In this document: piece after piece, positions 31,048-38,482 of the stretch | Position numbering within the stretch: the first letter of the stretch is position 1 | Layout: each line of letters begins with the position of its first letter | Notes under the pieces: model-generated | Told to the model about the DNA's origin: nothing | What the model saw: only the letters and a program-made list of their open reading frames with translations | Database searches by the model: none | Virus record (IMG/VR): IMGVR_UViG_3300008116_000707 | Span: 1 to 40,308 of that record | Source of the DNA: a virus | DNA length: 40,308 bases | Reading direction: 5' to 3' (one strand) | Translations under genes and position numbers: made by a program

Positions 31048-33330
31048 ATGTCTAATAATCCTCTGACTCCTCAAGACCTTATAACCTTTACACAAGCATC
31101 TGCTCAACAAGGTTTTTTGTCTCCTCAGTTCCCACCAAAGTATGTGTTTGCCACAGACCCAGTAAACTTTGGTACACCTGCATTCAGATTATTCGATGCG
31201 GCTTTCATCTCTACTGGTATCATCGATCCCAATAGATTAGGAACAGGTGCTACAGGAGCAGGTAATCTTTACTTAGCCGATGACGGAGTGTGGAAACCTG
31301 TTGCAGGAGGAGGTGGAGGTGGTGATATGTATAAGTGTTTTCACCCCGACACAGAGTTATTAACTCTAAACGGCTGGAAAAAAATCACTGACATTTCATT
31401 TGACGATGAAGTAGCAACTCTTAATCAAGAGACAAAAGAGTTAGAATACCAAGTACCTAATCATATTTTTAAATACGAGTATGACGGAGAACTATTAGGA
31501 AGAGAGACTAAACAGTTATCTTATTTGGTTACTCCTAACCATAGGATGTATGTAAGAAAATGGTATGGAGGACAAAGAGGACTAGTTTGGTCTGAAGATT
31601 TTTATTGGGAAAGAGCTGATGAAGTTTCAGAAAAAATAAGGTCATTTCCAATAACAGCAAAATGGAATGGAGTAAAAACAGAAACTAATCCTTTTGGAAT
31701 TGACGATGATTTGTTTTTAGAATTCTTAGGTTGGTTTTTAGCTGAAGGTTGTGTGGTTGGTACTAAAATATACGTAACTCAAACAAAAAGCAAAACTATT
31801 GCTGACTGTACTAAAGTTATGGTTGAGCTAGCAAGAAGTTTAGGAAGAACTTTGGCTCACAACCAGAATGCACATTTTAACTTTAGGCACTCAGAACTAG
31901 CAAAATTTTTAAGTCAGTTTGGCAAACATGCTCACAATAAATTTATTCCATCTTTTGTCAAGAATTTACCTCCAGAAAAGTTAATTTTATTTTATAGTGC
32001 TTACTACAAAGGAGACGGTCATCTAAATAGTAATAATATTACTACTGTATCAAAAAGAATGGCTGATGATTTACAAGAAATAATCTTAAAACTTGGAGGA
32101 TACGCCACAATTACAAAATGCTCTCCTGCAATTACTTCCTACGGTGTTAGAGACTTTTATAGACTAAATTGTAATTTCAATAACTTACAAGGGAGTACTG
32201 CTAAAAAAGACAATTATAAAATTGATTATAAGGGATTTGTACACTGCGTAGAAGTAGATAACGCTACTCTATATACAAGGTTTAATGGAAAGCCTGTATT
32301 CTTAGGAAACTCCACTTACGACACAGACAATAGTGGAATCGTAGACAAGGCAGAGGCTTTAATGACTTTAGGAAGAAACTCTACAGGAGCTACTCTTTAT
32401 AAAGGCACAGTAATCAGAATCCAAGGTTCAACAGGACATCTTCCTAACTTTGTAAAGGCCCAAGGTAACAACGATGCTAACTCTGCACAAACCTTTGGTG
32501 TAGTTGCAACGGACATAAACAACAACTCAGATGGGTATGTTATTGTTCAAGGAACGATTGATACTTTAGATACTCGTTCAGTAGCGACACATCCTTTTAC
32601 AGACGTTACTCTCGTAGACGGAGACATTCTTTACCTTCACCCTACAATTCCTGGATATCTTACGAACGTAAAACCTTCGGCTCCTCAGCACTTAGTTTAC
32701 GTAGGGGTCGTAACTAGAACCTCTCCGACAAACGGAACTATAGTTTATCGTATTCAGAACGGATATGAGTTACACGAACTTCATGATGTAGCTATTGCCT
32801 CAGAAGTCAACAACGACCTTTTGGTTTATGAATCATCTACGGATTTATGGAAGAACAAAACCATATCTACCATCTTTGGAGGTACTCCCTTGGTCTCAGT
32901 TCCTACCCTAGCTCAAGTAACCACAGCAGGGAACACCACCACCAATGCTTTATGGGTAGGTGGAGGACACTACCTTGAAGGAGTTGCTGCAAGCGGAACA
33001 GATGCGTCATTAGTTTTAAGAAGGACAGCCAACAACGGTTGGGTACGTTATGCTCTAGGGGTAGGTGGTCCTGTTTCTTTCGGGGCTCACATGGGTACAG
33101 GAGAGGTTCAAATAATGGCACCCTTTGGAGGATTTTTTCCCACCTTCTATTCAAATGGATCTGAGGCTATGCGTATTCCTACATCAAGAAACGTCCTTAT
33201 AGGCACTACTACCGATGCAGGATATAAGTTAGATGTTAACGGTACTGTAAGAGTAAAAGGTAATATTGATCTTGCCGATCAAATGGATCGTTATATTTAC
33301 GGCTTTGGCGGTAGTTATATTAAAATTTAA
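31048..33330 (+). CDS. Tail fibre protein, 5' part, with intein; frame-broken at 33327
   Basis: 760 residues from ATG 31048 (a TTG at 31021 would add nine). The N-terminus MSNNPLTPQDLITFTQ and GTGATGAGNLYLADDG are typical of Bacteroidota phage fibre proteins. The protein is interrupted by a 325-residue intein (C97 to N421). After the intein the fibre continues (STYDTDNSGIVDKAEAL) through a beta-rich shaft to an IGTTTDAGYKLDVNGT module near the end. The frame stops at 33328-33330, but the same protein clearly continues in another frame from about 33324. It recognises or reaches the host surface. Confidence 0.85.
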   Translation: MSNNPLTPQDLITFTQASAQQGFLSPQFPPKYVFATDPVNFGTPAFRLFDAAFISTGIIDPNRLGTGATGAGNLYLADDGVWKPVAGGGGGGDMYKCFHPDTELLTLNGWKKITDISFDDEVATLNQETKELEYQVPNHIFKYEYDGELLGRETKQLSYLVTPNHRMYVRKWYGGQRGLVWSEDFYWERADEVSEKIRSFPITAKWNGVKTETNPFGIDDDLFLEFLGWFLAEGCVVGTKIYVTQTKSKTIADCTKVMVELARSLGRTLAHNQNAHFNFRHSELAKFLSQFGKHAHNKFIPSFVKNLPPEKLILFYSAYYKGDGHLNSNNITTVSKRMADDLQEIILKLGGYATITKCSPAITSYGVRDFYRLNCNFNNLQGSTAKKDNYKIDYKGFVHCVEVDNATLYTRFNGKPVFLGNSTYDTDNSGIVDKAEALMTLGRNSTGATLYKGTVIRIQGSTGHLPNFVKAQGNNDANSAQTFGVVATDINNNSDGYVIVQGTIDTLDTRSVATHPFTDVTLVDGDILYLHPTIPGYLTNVKPSAPQHLVYVGVVTRTSPTNGTIVYRIQNGYELHELHDVAIASEVNNDLLVYESSTDLWKNKTISTIFGGTPLVSVPTLAQVTTAGNTTTNALWVGGGHYLEGVAASGTDASLVLRRTANNGWVRYALGVGGPVSFGAHMGTGEVQIMAPFGGFFPTFYSNGSEAMRIPTSRNVLIGTTTDAGYKLDVNGTVRVKGNIDLADQMDRYIYGFGGSYIKI
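31336..32310 (+). mobile_element. Intein with LAGLIDADG homing endonuclease
   Basis: 325 residues from Cys1 (TGT 31336) to the terminal Asn (AAC 32310), followed by Ser of the C-extein. Block A: CFHPDTELLTLNGWKKITD. Block B: YLVTPNHRMYV with the TxxH. The endonuclease has two LAGLIDADG-type helices, FLGWFLAEG and LFYSAYYKGDG. Block F: HCVEVDNATLYTRFNGKP ends FLGN, with Gly in place of the usual penultimate His. It splices the two fibre parts together and can home into intein-free alleles. A block-F Gly is also seen in some phage inteins. Confidence 0.93.
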
Positions 33331-35925
33331 GTACTACAGGTTCTTTTTCTATGAACGGTAACTTAAATATAGGTAATGGAAATTTTTTAGCAGCCGATCC
33401 GTCAAATTATAATAGAATCTACCCTTACAATGGCGCTAATGCAAATATGCGATTTGTATTGGGTCACCCAACAGCAGGTGATTTCGATTGGGAATATCCA
33501 ATTAACACAGTATTGGTTAGACTAAAAAGAAATGGTAATTTCTTAATAGGAACTACTACCGATTCAGGATATAAGTTAGATGTTAATGGGACAATACGTT
33601 CTTCTAGTGTAATATCTGGACTACAACTAACAAACACAAACTCTAATCCTGTAATTGGGTCTGATGGATCAAACATTGCGTTAGGGGTAAACTTTGCTTC
33701 TAGGATAGTTATGGCTGGTACCAATATTGACTTTATTGCAAATTCGGTAACCGTAGCAAGATTTGCTAGTTCTAATGGTGGAGTATACATTGGTGGAGCA
33801 GTAGTACCAACAGCAAAACTACAAGTAGCAGGTTCAATCACTGCGGCCTCAGCACTTGCACAAGGAGTATACTTCAACAACACTTTAGTAGCAGCAGCAA
33901 ACAATGACGTATTAGTAGGACTAGACATCAATCCTACCTTTACTAATGGTGCGTTTACGGGGGTTACGAATGTTGCTTTAAGGACTCAGACAGGAAATGT
34001 ATTACTAGCCACAACTAGTGGTAACGTAGGTATAGGTACTACTTCTCCACAACACAAACTTGATATTACCGTAGATAACGTACAAGGATTACGTGTTCAA
34101 TCAAATAACTCTGGTTTTTTAGAGGTTGGTAGATCATTTGGAAGTAAATGGAGATGGACAAATGATTATACAGCAGCTAATATACTAGAATTACTAGTAA
34201 ATAATTTAGTCGGAGGTAATCCGAATCAAAACGTACTTACTGTCTTTGGTTCTACTAAAAATATTAGTATAGGTACAACCACAGACGCAGGATACAAACT
34301 AGATGTAAATGGTACAGCAAGAATACAAGGCAATACTAATATAACTGGGTTTTTATCTGCCACAAGTTATTTAGAATGTAGAAATCAATTTCTTTTACGT
34401 AATGGTTTAGGTGGAGGACATACAAGTTTTAATATAGATGCTACGAATTTATATCTTGTAAACTCTACAAGTATTAATTTTCAAATAGGATACTCTGGTA
34501 ACTATTCATTTATTTTAAACAATGCTGATAGAACAATTGGTATGGCTGATAATGGTGCAACTGCTATAACAAATGCAAGTTCAGTATTAACTTTAACCTC
34601 CACTACTAAAGGCTTCTTACAACCAAGGATGACCAATGCTCAAGCAGTAGCAATTGCTACGCCTGCAACTGGTCTTCAAGCATACGACACCACAAACAAT
34701 AAAAACTTACTCTACAACGGAACTGCTTGGCAGAACATAGCAACTGAAAGTTGGGTCTCAGCACAAGGGTATGCAGTAGGTACTCCAACTTTAGATCAAG
34801 TTGTTACTGCAGGAAATAGTGTTGCAAATAATGGAATAACAATTACTAAAGCATCTGGAGCAACCTTGACTCTTAATCCTGGGAACTCAGATAATGCTAT
34901 TGTAATTAACAATAATGGATTTATAAAATTCACATCTAGTAGTGATTCTTTTATTAGAGGTAGCTCGTCAACATTTGTTGTTTTAGATGCTGGCTATGTA
35001 TCAAAGGTTCAATTTCACTGGGGGGGAAGTGCTTCATGGATAAACACAGGAGGTAACTTACTCATAGGAACAACCACAGATGCTGGGTATAAGTTGGATG
35101 TGAATGGTACGGCTAGAATACAAACAAACCTAAATGTAGGAGATACAGCATTTACGGCAACAACTCCAAATTATATTTCTTTAGGTGGAACATATGCAAA
35201 TAGCGGATATGGAGCTAAATTAAAACTTTTAGATTCTGGGTCAACGCAATGGGGACTTGGTATTTCTACTGCTGGAATAAATTATTATGGATCTTTTCAT
35301 AATTTTTTTGCAGGAACAACAACAGCGGCAATAGTAATATCTCCAAGTGCAGATACGGCATCAACATCTCCTGCCTATATTTCAATAGGACAAAGTTATA
35401 GTAGTGTTGCTGGGGCGAATCCAAAGTTAAGATTATTTGGAACAACATACGGACTAGGAGTTTCCGCTGGTCAAGTAGATTATATTGCTCCAAGTCATGT
35501 TTTTTATGCAAACGGAACAGAGGCAATGAGAATTACCTCGGCTGGATATATAGGTATAGGCACTACAACCCCAACAGAGCTACTCCACATAGTCAACAAC
35601 ACCACTGGGAATAAGTTTGCAAGGATCAGTGCTGGCGGAAGTAATGCAAGTGCTGCGTGGGTTGCACAGAATGACCAAGTAGATAACATTGTATACCGTG
35701 TGTTTGGTTCTGGAGTAAGTGGTACACAGATGGGTGTAAACTTAGCTAGAAGTGCTTCATTGATTGCCAACCTAGATGGTAGTGGTAAATTCTTAATTGG
35801 TACATACTCTAACACAGATGTAGTATTTGGAGCTGGAGACCAAGAAAGAATGAGACTTATAAACAATACAGGTAACTTCTTAATAGGTACTACTGTAGAT
35901 GTTGGAACTAAACTAAACGTAAGTG
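33199..35925 (+). repeat. Repeated fibre module DNA (IGTTTDAGYKLDVNGT)
   Basis: Nearly identical DNA encoding the module occurs at about 33199, 33547, 34269 and 35066, with more degraded copies near 34031, 35555 and 35882. Each marks the junction between shaft domains. Such repeats allow recombination between copies or with other phages, so the number of shaft units may vary between relatives. Confidence 0.75.
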
Positions 35926-36056
35926 GTGATATCAACGCAATGGGCTACCGAATAAACAACGTTATAGGTTACACAGGTATCCTAAATATTCCTGGAAATC
36001 CTCCTGGAATGCAAAACGTTGACATACAAGGTGGAATTATCGTAAATATTTTCTAA
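33351..36056 (+). CDS. Tail fibre protein, 3' part
   Basis: 901 residues from ATG 33351; the frame is open from 33324 and preceded by LSTTGSFS, which continues the upstream fibre text. It contains at least four IGTTTDxGYKLDVNGT modules or relatives, and many shaft segments rich in Asn, Thr, Gly and Ser, as in trimeric beta-helical fibres. The C-terminus (GYRINNVIGYTGILN and IPGNPPGMQN) lacks an obvious S74 chaperone domain. It probably reaches the host receptor. It may be made as one protein with the upstream part if the frame break is an artefact. Confidence 0.85.
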   Translation: MNGNLNIGNGNFLAADPSNYNRIYPYNGANANMRFVLGHPTAGDFDWEYPINTVLVRLKRNGNFLIGTTTDSGYKLDVNGTIRSSSVISGLQLTNTNSNPVIGSDGSNIALGVNFASRIVMAGTNIDFIANSVTVARFASSNGGVYIGGAVVPTAKLQVAGSITAASALAQGVYFNNTLVAAANNDVLVGLDINPTFTNGAFTGVTNVALRTQTGNVLLATTSGNVGIGTTSPQHKLDITVDNVQGLRVQSNNSGFLEVGRSFGSKWRWTNDYTAANILELLVNNLVGGNPNQNVLTVFGSTKNISIGTTTDAGYKLDVNGTARIQGNTNITGFLSATSYLECRNQFLLRNGLGGGHTSFNIDATNLYLVNSTSINFQIGYSGNYSFILNNADRTIGMADNGATAITNASSVLTLTSTTKGFLQPRMTNAQAVAIATPATGLQAYDTTNNKNLLYNGTAWQNIATESWVSAQGYAVGTPTLDQVVTAGNSVANNGITITKASGATLTLNPGNSDNAIVINNNGFIKFTSSSDSFIRGSSSTFVVLDAGYVSKVQFHWGGSASWINTGGNLLIGTTTDAGYKLDVNGTARIQTNLNVGDTAFTATTPNYISLGGTYANSGYGAKLKLLDSGSTQWGLGISTAGINYYGSFHNFFAGTTTAAIVISPSADTASTSPAYISIGQSYSSVAGANPKLRLFGTTYGLGVSAGQVDYIAPSHVFYANGTEAMRITSAGYIGIGTTTPTELLHIVNNTTGNKFARISAGGSNASAAWVAQNDQVDNIVYRVFGSGVSGTQMGVNLARSASLIANLDGSGKFLIGTYSNTDVVFGAGDQERMRLINNTGNFLIGTTVDVGTKLNVSGDINAMGYRINNVIGYTGILNIPGNPPGMQNVDIQGGIIVNIF

Positions 36057-36065
36057 ATTTGTGTT

Positions 36066-36377
36066 ATGATCAAGATACAAGATGTAATCGTACCAACTAA
36101 GGGAACTGCTAAATACTTCAGCATTAAGTGTCTTCAAATTGATGTTAACAAATCAAGTGAAGCGTCTCCTGTATTTTATTGGGCAGTTAAGAAAGCAACT
36201 CCCTATGCTATTGACGAAGTTCAAACTGAGATTCCTGGTGAAACTTTACTTGAAGGAAACTTATCTATGACTAAAGAAGAGTATGCTCTTTGGGGTGCAG
36301 ACGATTCTTACGCTGTAGATTGGGCACTAGCTAAACTTGGCTTTGTAGAGTCTACTGAAGAAGCTTCAGCAGAATAA
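36066..36377 (+). CDS. Small tail-associated hypothetical protein
   Basis: 103 residues. YFSIKCLQIDVNKSSEASPVFYWAVKK and EGNLSMTKEEYALWGADDSYAVDWAL are patterns I associate with a short gene following fibre genes in this phage group. It starts nine bases after the fibre stop. It may be a fibre assembly or head-tail accessory protein. Confidence 0.6.
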   Translation: MIKIQDVIVPTKGTAKYFSIKCLQIDVNKSSEASPVFYWAVKKATPYAIDEVQTEIPGETLLEGNLSMTKEEYALWGADDSYAVDWALAKLGFVESTEEASAE

Positions 36378-36398
36378 TAAAATTAACAACCTCCCTAT

Positions 36399-36592
36399 AT
36401 GAAAAAAGATTCAACATTAAACCTGAACAAAGCCATTAAGGATTTGGACGGTAAAGAAATTGAAGGTTCTAACCTTGGGGTGAAGCACTAGACTTAGATC
36501 CTTCAGATAAAGAAACTTTGAAAAACTTTATCAAAGAGCATGACCAATTGACTATTCTCTCTAAAGCACAAATACTTGAGTGCTTTGCTTAA
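36399..36592 (+). pseudogene. Short gene broken by a frameshift at GGGG
   Basis: ATG at 36399 opens a frame (MKKDSTLNLNKAIKDLDGKE) that stops at 36489-36491. From the GGGG run at 36477-36480 the next frame continues, GEALDLDPSDKETLKNFIKE, to TAA at 36590. Together they would give about 64 residues. A +1 base in the G run would restore one reading frame. The start and the length resemble a small tail-related protein of this phage group. Either a sequencing or real indel, or a frameshift event, separates the parts. Confidence 0.5.
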
Positions 36593-36627
36593 AACATTGC
36601 GCCACATTTTTTAAGCCCAATTGGTCA

Positions 36628-36654
36628 AACCCCTCTTCATGAGGGGTTTTTTGT
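36628..36654. terminator. Terminator at the convergence of plus and minus genes
   Basis: AACCCCTC/GAGGGGTT (36628-36635 with 36641-36648) with a 5-base loop and TTTTTTG on the plus strand. It ends the tail-fibre operon. Minus-strand genes run toward it from the right; the first of them (36637-36927) overlaps it, so a shared terminator is likely. Confidence 0.85.
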
Positions 36655-36927
36655 TTCCGTCATTCGGATAACCTTAGGCTCTTCTATGTAATCTGTAAAG
36701 ACTACCTTGAGTCCTTCTATAGACATTATCTTGATTTCCAATAAGACTTCATCGTTTACGTCTTCTTGGAGTTTAAACATTTCCTTTAGTATATTCTTAT
36801 ACTGGTCCTGTGTTAATAGTAGGGTATTTGGGTACTCTCCCCTTGACCGTACTTTATTATTCTCGAGTCCGTCTTTCTCCGACTCTAAATAATACTTGTG
36901 GATTTTTTCTTTTATCTCAGTAAGCAT
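36637..36927 (-). CDS. Hypothetical protein, last of the minus-strand unit
   Basis: 96 residues, charged and mostly helical (KEKIHKYYLESEKDGLENN), then KNILKEMFKLQEDVNDEVLLEIKIMSIEGL. No domain recognised. Its end overlaps the shared terminator. It follows the gene at 36933 by five bases. Confidence 0.5.
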   Translation of the reverse strand: MLTEIKEKIHKYYLESEKDGLENNKVRSRGEYPNTLLLTQDQYKNILKEMFKLQEDVNDEVLLEIKIMSIEGLKVVFTDYIEEPKVIRMTETKNPS

Positions 36928-36932
36928 AACGA

Positions 36933-37196
36933 TTACTGCACCAAATACTTTTTAAAGTCAGTAGTTATTGGTGCTTCGTTTGCAAAATAATAGACTTCTT
37001 TCTTATTTCCAAATTTTATGGTCTTATAGAAAGCTGTAGGTATGGTAGCACCTGTTGGTAGCTTGGCTGCTTTAGGGCCGTAAACCACTCTTATCTCTAC
37101 TTCTACTTTACTTGTCTTAGCCAACTCTCTCTCATATGCCTCAAGTAATCTCCACGCACCTCTGTTTAGTTTCTCGTGTTGTAAGATACAATTCAA
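36933..37196 (-). CDS. Hypothetical protein in lysis group
   Basis: 87 residues: an N-terminal helical part (RGAWRLLEAYERELAKTS) and a beta-rich second half (VEVEIRVVYGPKAAKL, YKTIKFGNKKEVYYF). No family recognised. It overlaps the spanin-like gene stop by four bases. Confidence 0.5.
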   Translation of the reverse strand: MNCILQHEKLNRGAWRLLEAYERELAKTSKVEVEIRVVYGPKAAKLPTGATIPTAFYKTIKFGNKKEVYYFANEAPITTDFKKYLVQ

Positions 37197-37597
37197 GTAA
37201 GAGAAGGTCTGCCACAGAGTTTCTCTAGTACAGTTAAAGTCAGCTGCTGGTGCACAATGTCCTTTGTCCCATACTCTGCATCCTTACGGTCAATGGTTCT
37301 ATTAAGGTCATAGACTTCTTTTTTAGACACCTCAATCATCTGTTGATAACTAGGTACAATAGAGTCTTTGTAGAGACTGATTTGCTGACTGTCCAAATGA
37401 ATAACAGTCTTAAGAACAACTACACGTTCTCTTGCTTTGATTCCCTTAAGGAATTCGTTATTCAACTCCTTTAGCGGTAAGCTGTCTAGAGATTGTGAGT
37501 AGATACTTGGTGCCGTCAATGTCAGGCATAGTATCAAGAGCAATCTGAATAGTGTCATACTTGAGGTTGATTTTTTCATAGTAACTAAATTGTTCAT
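37193..37597 (-). CDS. Putative outer spanin-like secreted protein
   Basis: 134 residues. A hydrophobic signal sequence FRLLLILCLTLTAP lies near the N-terminus, with possible starts at the first Met, Met7 or Met14. The mature part is helical, with no second membrane segment. Its 5' region overlaps the next gene upstream (37458-37778) by 140 bases in another frame. Overlapping genes for an exported protein and a membrane-anchored coiled-coil protein, next to a holin, resemble Rz1/Rz spanins. No clear lipobox is seen, so the assignment rests on layout. Confidence 0.5.
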   Translation of the reverse strand: MNNLVTMKKSTSSMTLFRLLLILCLTLTAPSIYSQSLDSLPLKELNNEFLKGIKARERVVVLKTVIHLDSQQISLYKDSIVPSYQQMIEVSKKEVYDLNRTIDRKDAEYGTKDIVHQQLTLTVLEKLCGRPSLT

Positions 37598-37778
37598 GTT
37601 TAAGTGTAGATAACGAGTCTACTCTACTGAGAAAAGTCTCGTTACGTTTTTCCATTGAGTCCATGTAAGCCATAAACTTTTCTTCGTTTCCGCTATTTAG
37701 GGATTGCCTTTCCCATAACAAGAAGGCTACTGTTATTAGCAGTAGCCCTATTATGATAGCTTCAATTTTGTTTTTCAT
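37458..37778 (-). CDS. Putative inner spanin-like (Rz-like) membrane protein
   Basis: 106 residues with one N-terminal membrane segment (IIIGLLLITVAFLLW, about 8-22) after a short positive stretch, then a long charged helix likely to form a coiled coil (about 25-80). This is the layout of Rz-type i-spanins. It lies directly downstream of the holin on the minus strand (20 bases) and overlaps the o-spanin candidate. It would bridge inner and outer membranes in the last step of lysis. Confidence 0.6.
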   Translation of the reverse strand: MKNKIEAIIIGLLLITVAFLLWERQSLNSGNEEKFMAYMDSMEKRNETFLSRVDSLSTLKHEQFSYYEKINLKYDTIQIALDTMPDIDGTKYLLTISRQLTAKGVE

Positions 37779-37798
37779 TTACTTTGTGTTGGTCTATT

Positions 37799-38104
37799 TT
37801 ATCTAAGATTAACTGCAGAGATAGTCTCACTTAACCAGAAAGTGCCCTCAAAGCCCTTCTCAATCATTAAAATACCTGTAAGCATAAATACCCACACCAT
37901 TAAAGTTTTAAGCACGCTAAGAGCCTTATGCGTCTTAAAACCTTCCATCTTAGTTCCTGCCCAGACCCCAAAGAATCCATCTATAAACACAACAGCAACT
38001 ACAGCTAAGTACTGTTCTATATTATCTGCTCCTAACTTAAGGAAGTAAGTTCCTAAAAAAGCTAAGAGAGTTGTACCTGTGTATAGTAGTGCTGATGTTT
38101 TCAT
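37799..38104 (-). CDS. Holin-like membrane protein
   Basis: 101 residues with three to four hydrophobic segments: about 7-25, 32-50 (YLAVVAVVFIDGFFGVWAG), 65-82 and perhaps the end. IDGFFGVWAGTKMEGFKTHK matches the family 4 (phi29/BlyA-type) holin pattern. It would open the inner membrane for lysis. It is placed upstream of the spanin-like genes. Confidence 0.75.
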   Translation of the reverse strand: MKTSALLYTGTTLLAFLGTYFLKLGADNIEQYLAVVAVVFIDGFFGVWAGTKMEGFKTHKALSVLKTLMVWVFMLTGILMIEKGFEGTFWLSETISAVNLR

Positions 38105-38110
38105 TAGTTA

Positions 38111-38482
38111 TTATAGATTTACTATAGAAGGATTACCAAGTGTTGTTTGCATACCATCTTCAAAAATAATGTACCAAAAGTTACTTAAAGAGTTTAACCG
38201 AGTCTTAGAAAACTCAATTGCAATTTCTTGTAGTGCTTCTTGGCCTGAATGTTCTGTAGCATACTGATAACCCCATACTTTACCGTAAGGCAAAATAGGA
38301 TAAGCAAGATTAAATACAGTTTGTAATTGTACTATCCAAGCCTGCTCATCTGTTGTTTGGTATAGTTCAGGTTGACCGCTTGTCATTTGCTGTTCTGGAT
38401 CAATATAACCATAATTAAAAATACTCGTATCAGTATAAGTGATAAAGTATGTTCTCTGTGTTGGAAATTTTATCTCGCTCAT
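38111..38482 (-). CDS. Hypothetical virion-associated protein
   Basis: 123 residues, aromatic and Thr-rich, with RTYFITYTDTSIFNYGYIDP and WIVQLQTVFNLAYPIL. It overlaps the adhesin stop by one base (ATGA type). It is probably a small structural or adhesin-related protein, given its place between adhesin and lysis genes. Confidence 0.5.
   Translation of the reverse strand: MSEIKFPTQRTYFITYTDTSIFNYGYIDPEQQMTSGQPELYQTTDEQAWIVQLQTVFNLAYPILPYGKVWGYQYATEHSGQEALQEIAIEFSKTRLNSLSNFWYIIFEDGMQTTLGNPSIVNL

Noticed and set aside
33320-33330. Classical -1 slippery heptamer (AAATTTA) at the fibre frame break
   Set aside because: The letters are present but in the wrong phase: zero frame reads AAA ATT TAA, so the tandem slip needed is not possible, and there is no clear downstream pseudoknot. 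An indel is simpler.
33464-33931. Minus-strand ORFs opposite the tail fibres (also near 35266 and 35504)
   Set aside because: They are shadows of low-complexity repeat coding on the plus strand and have no unit of their own.
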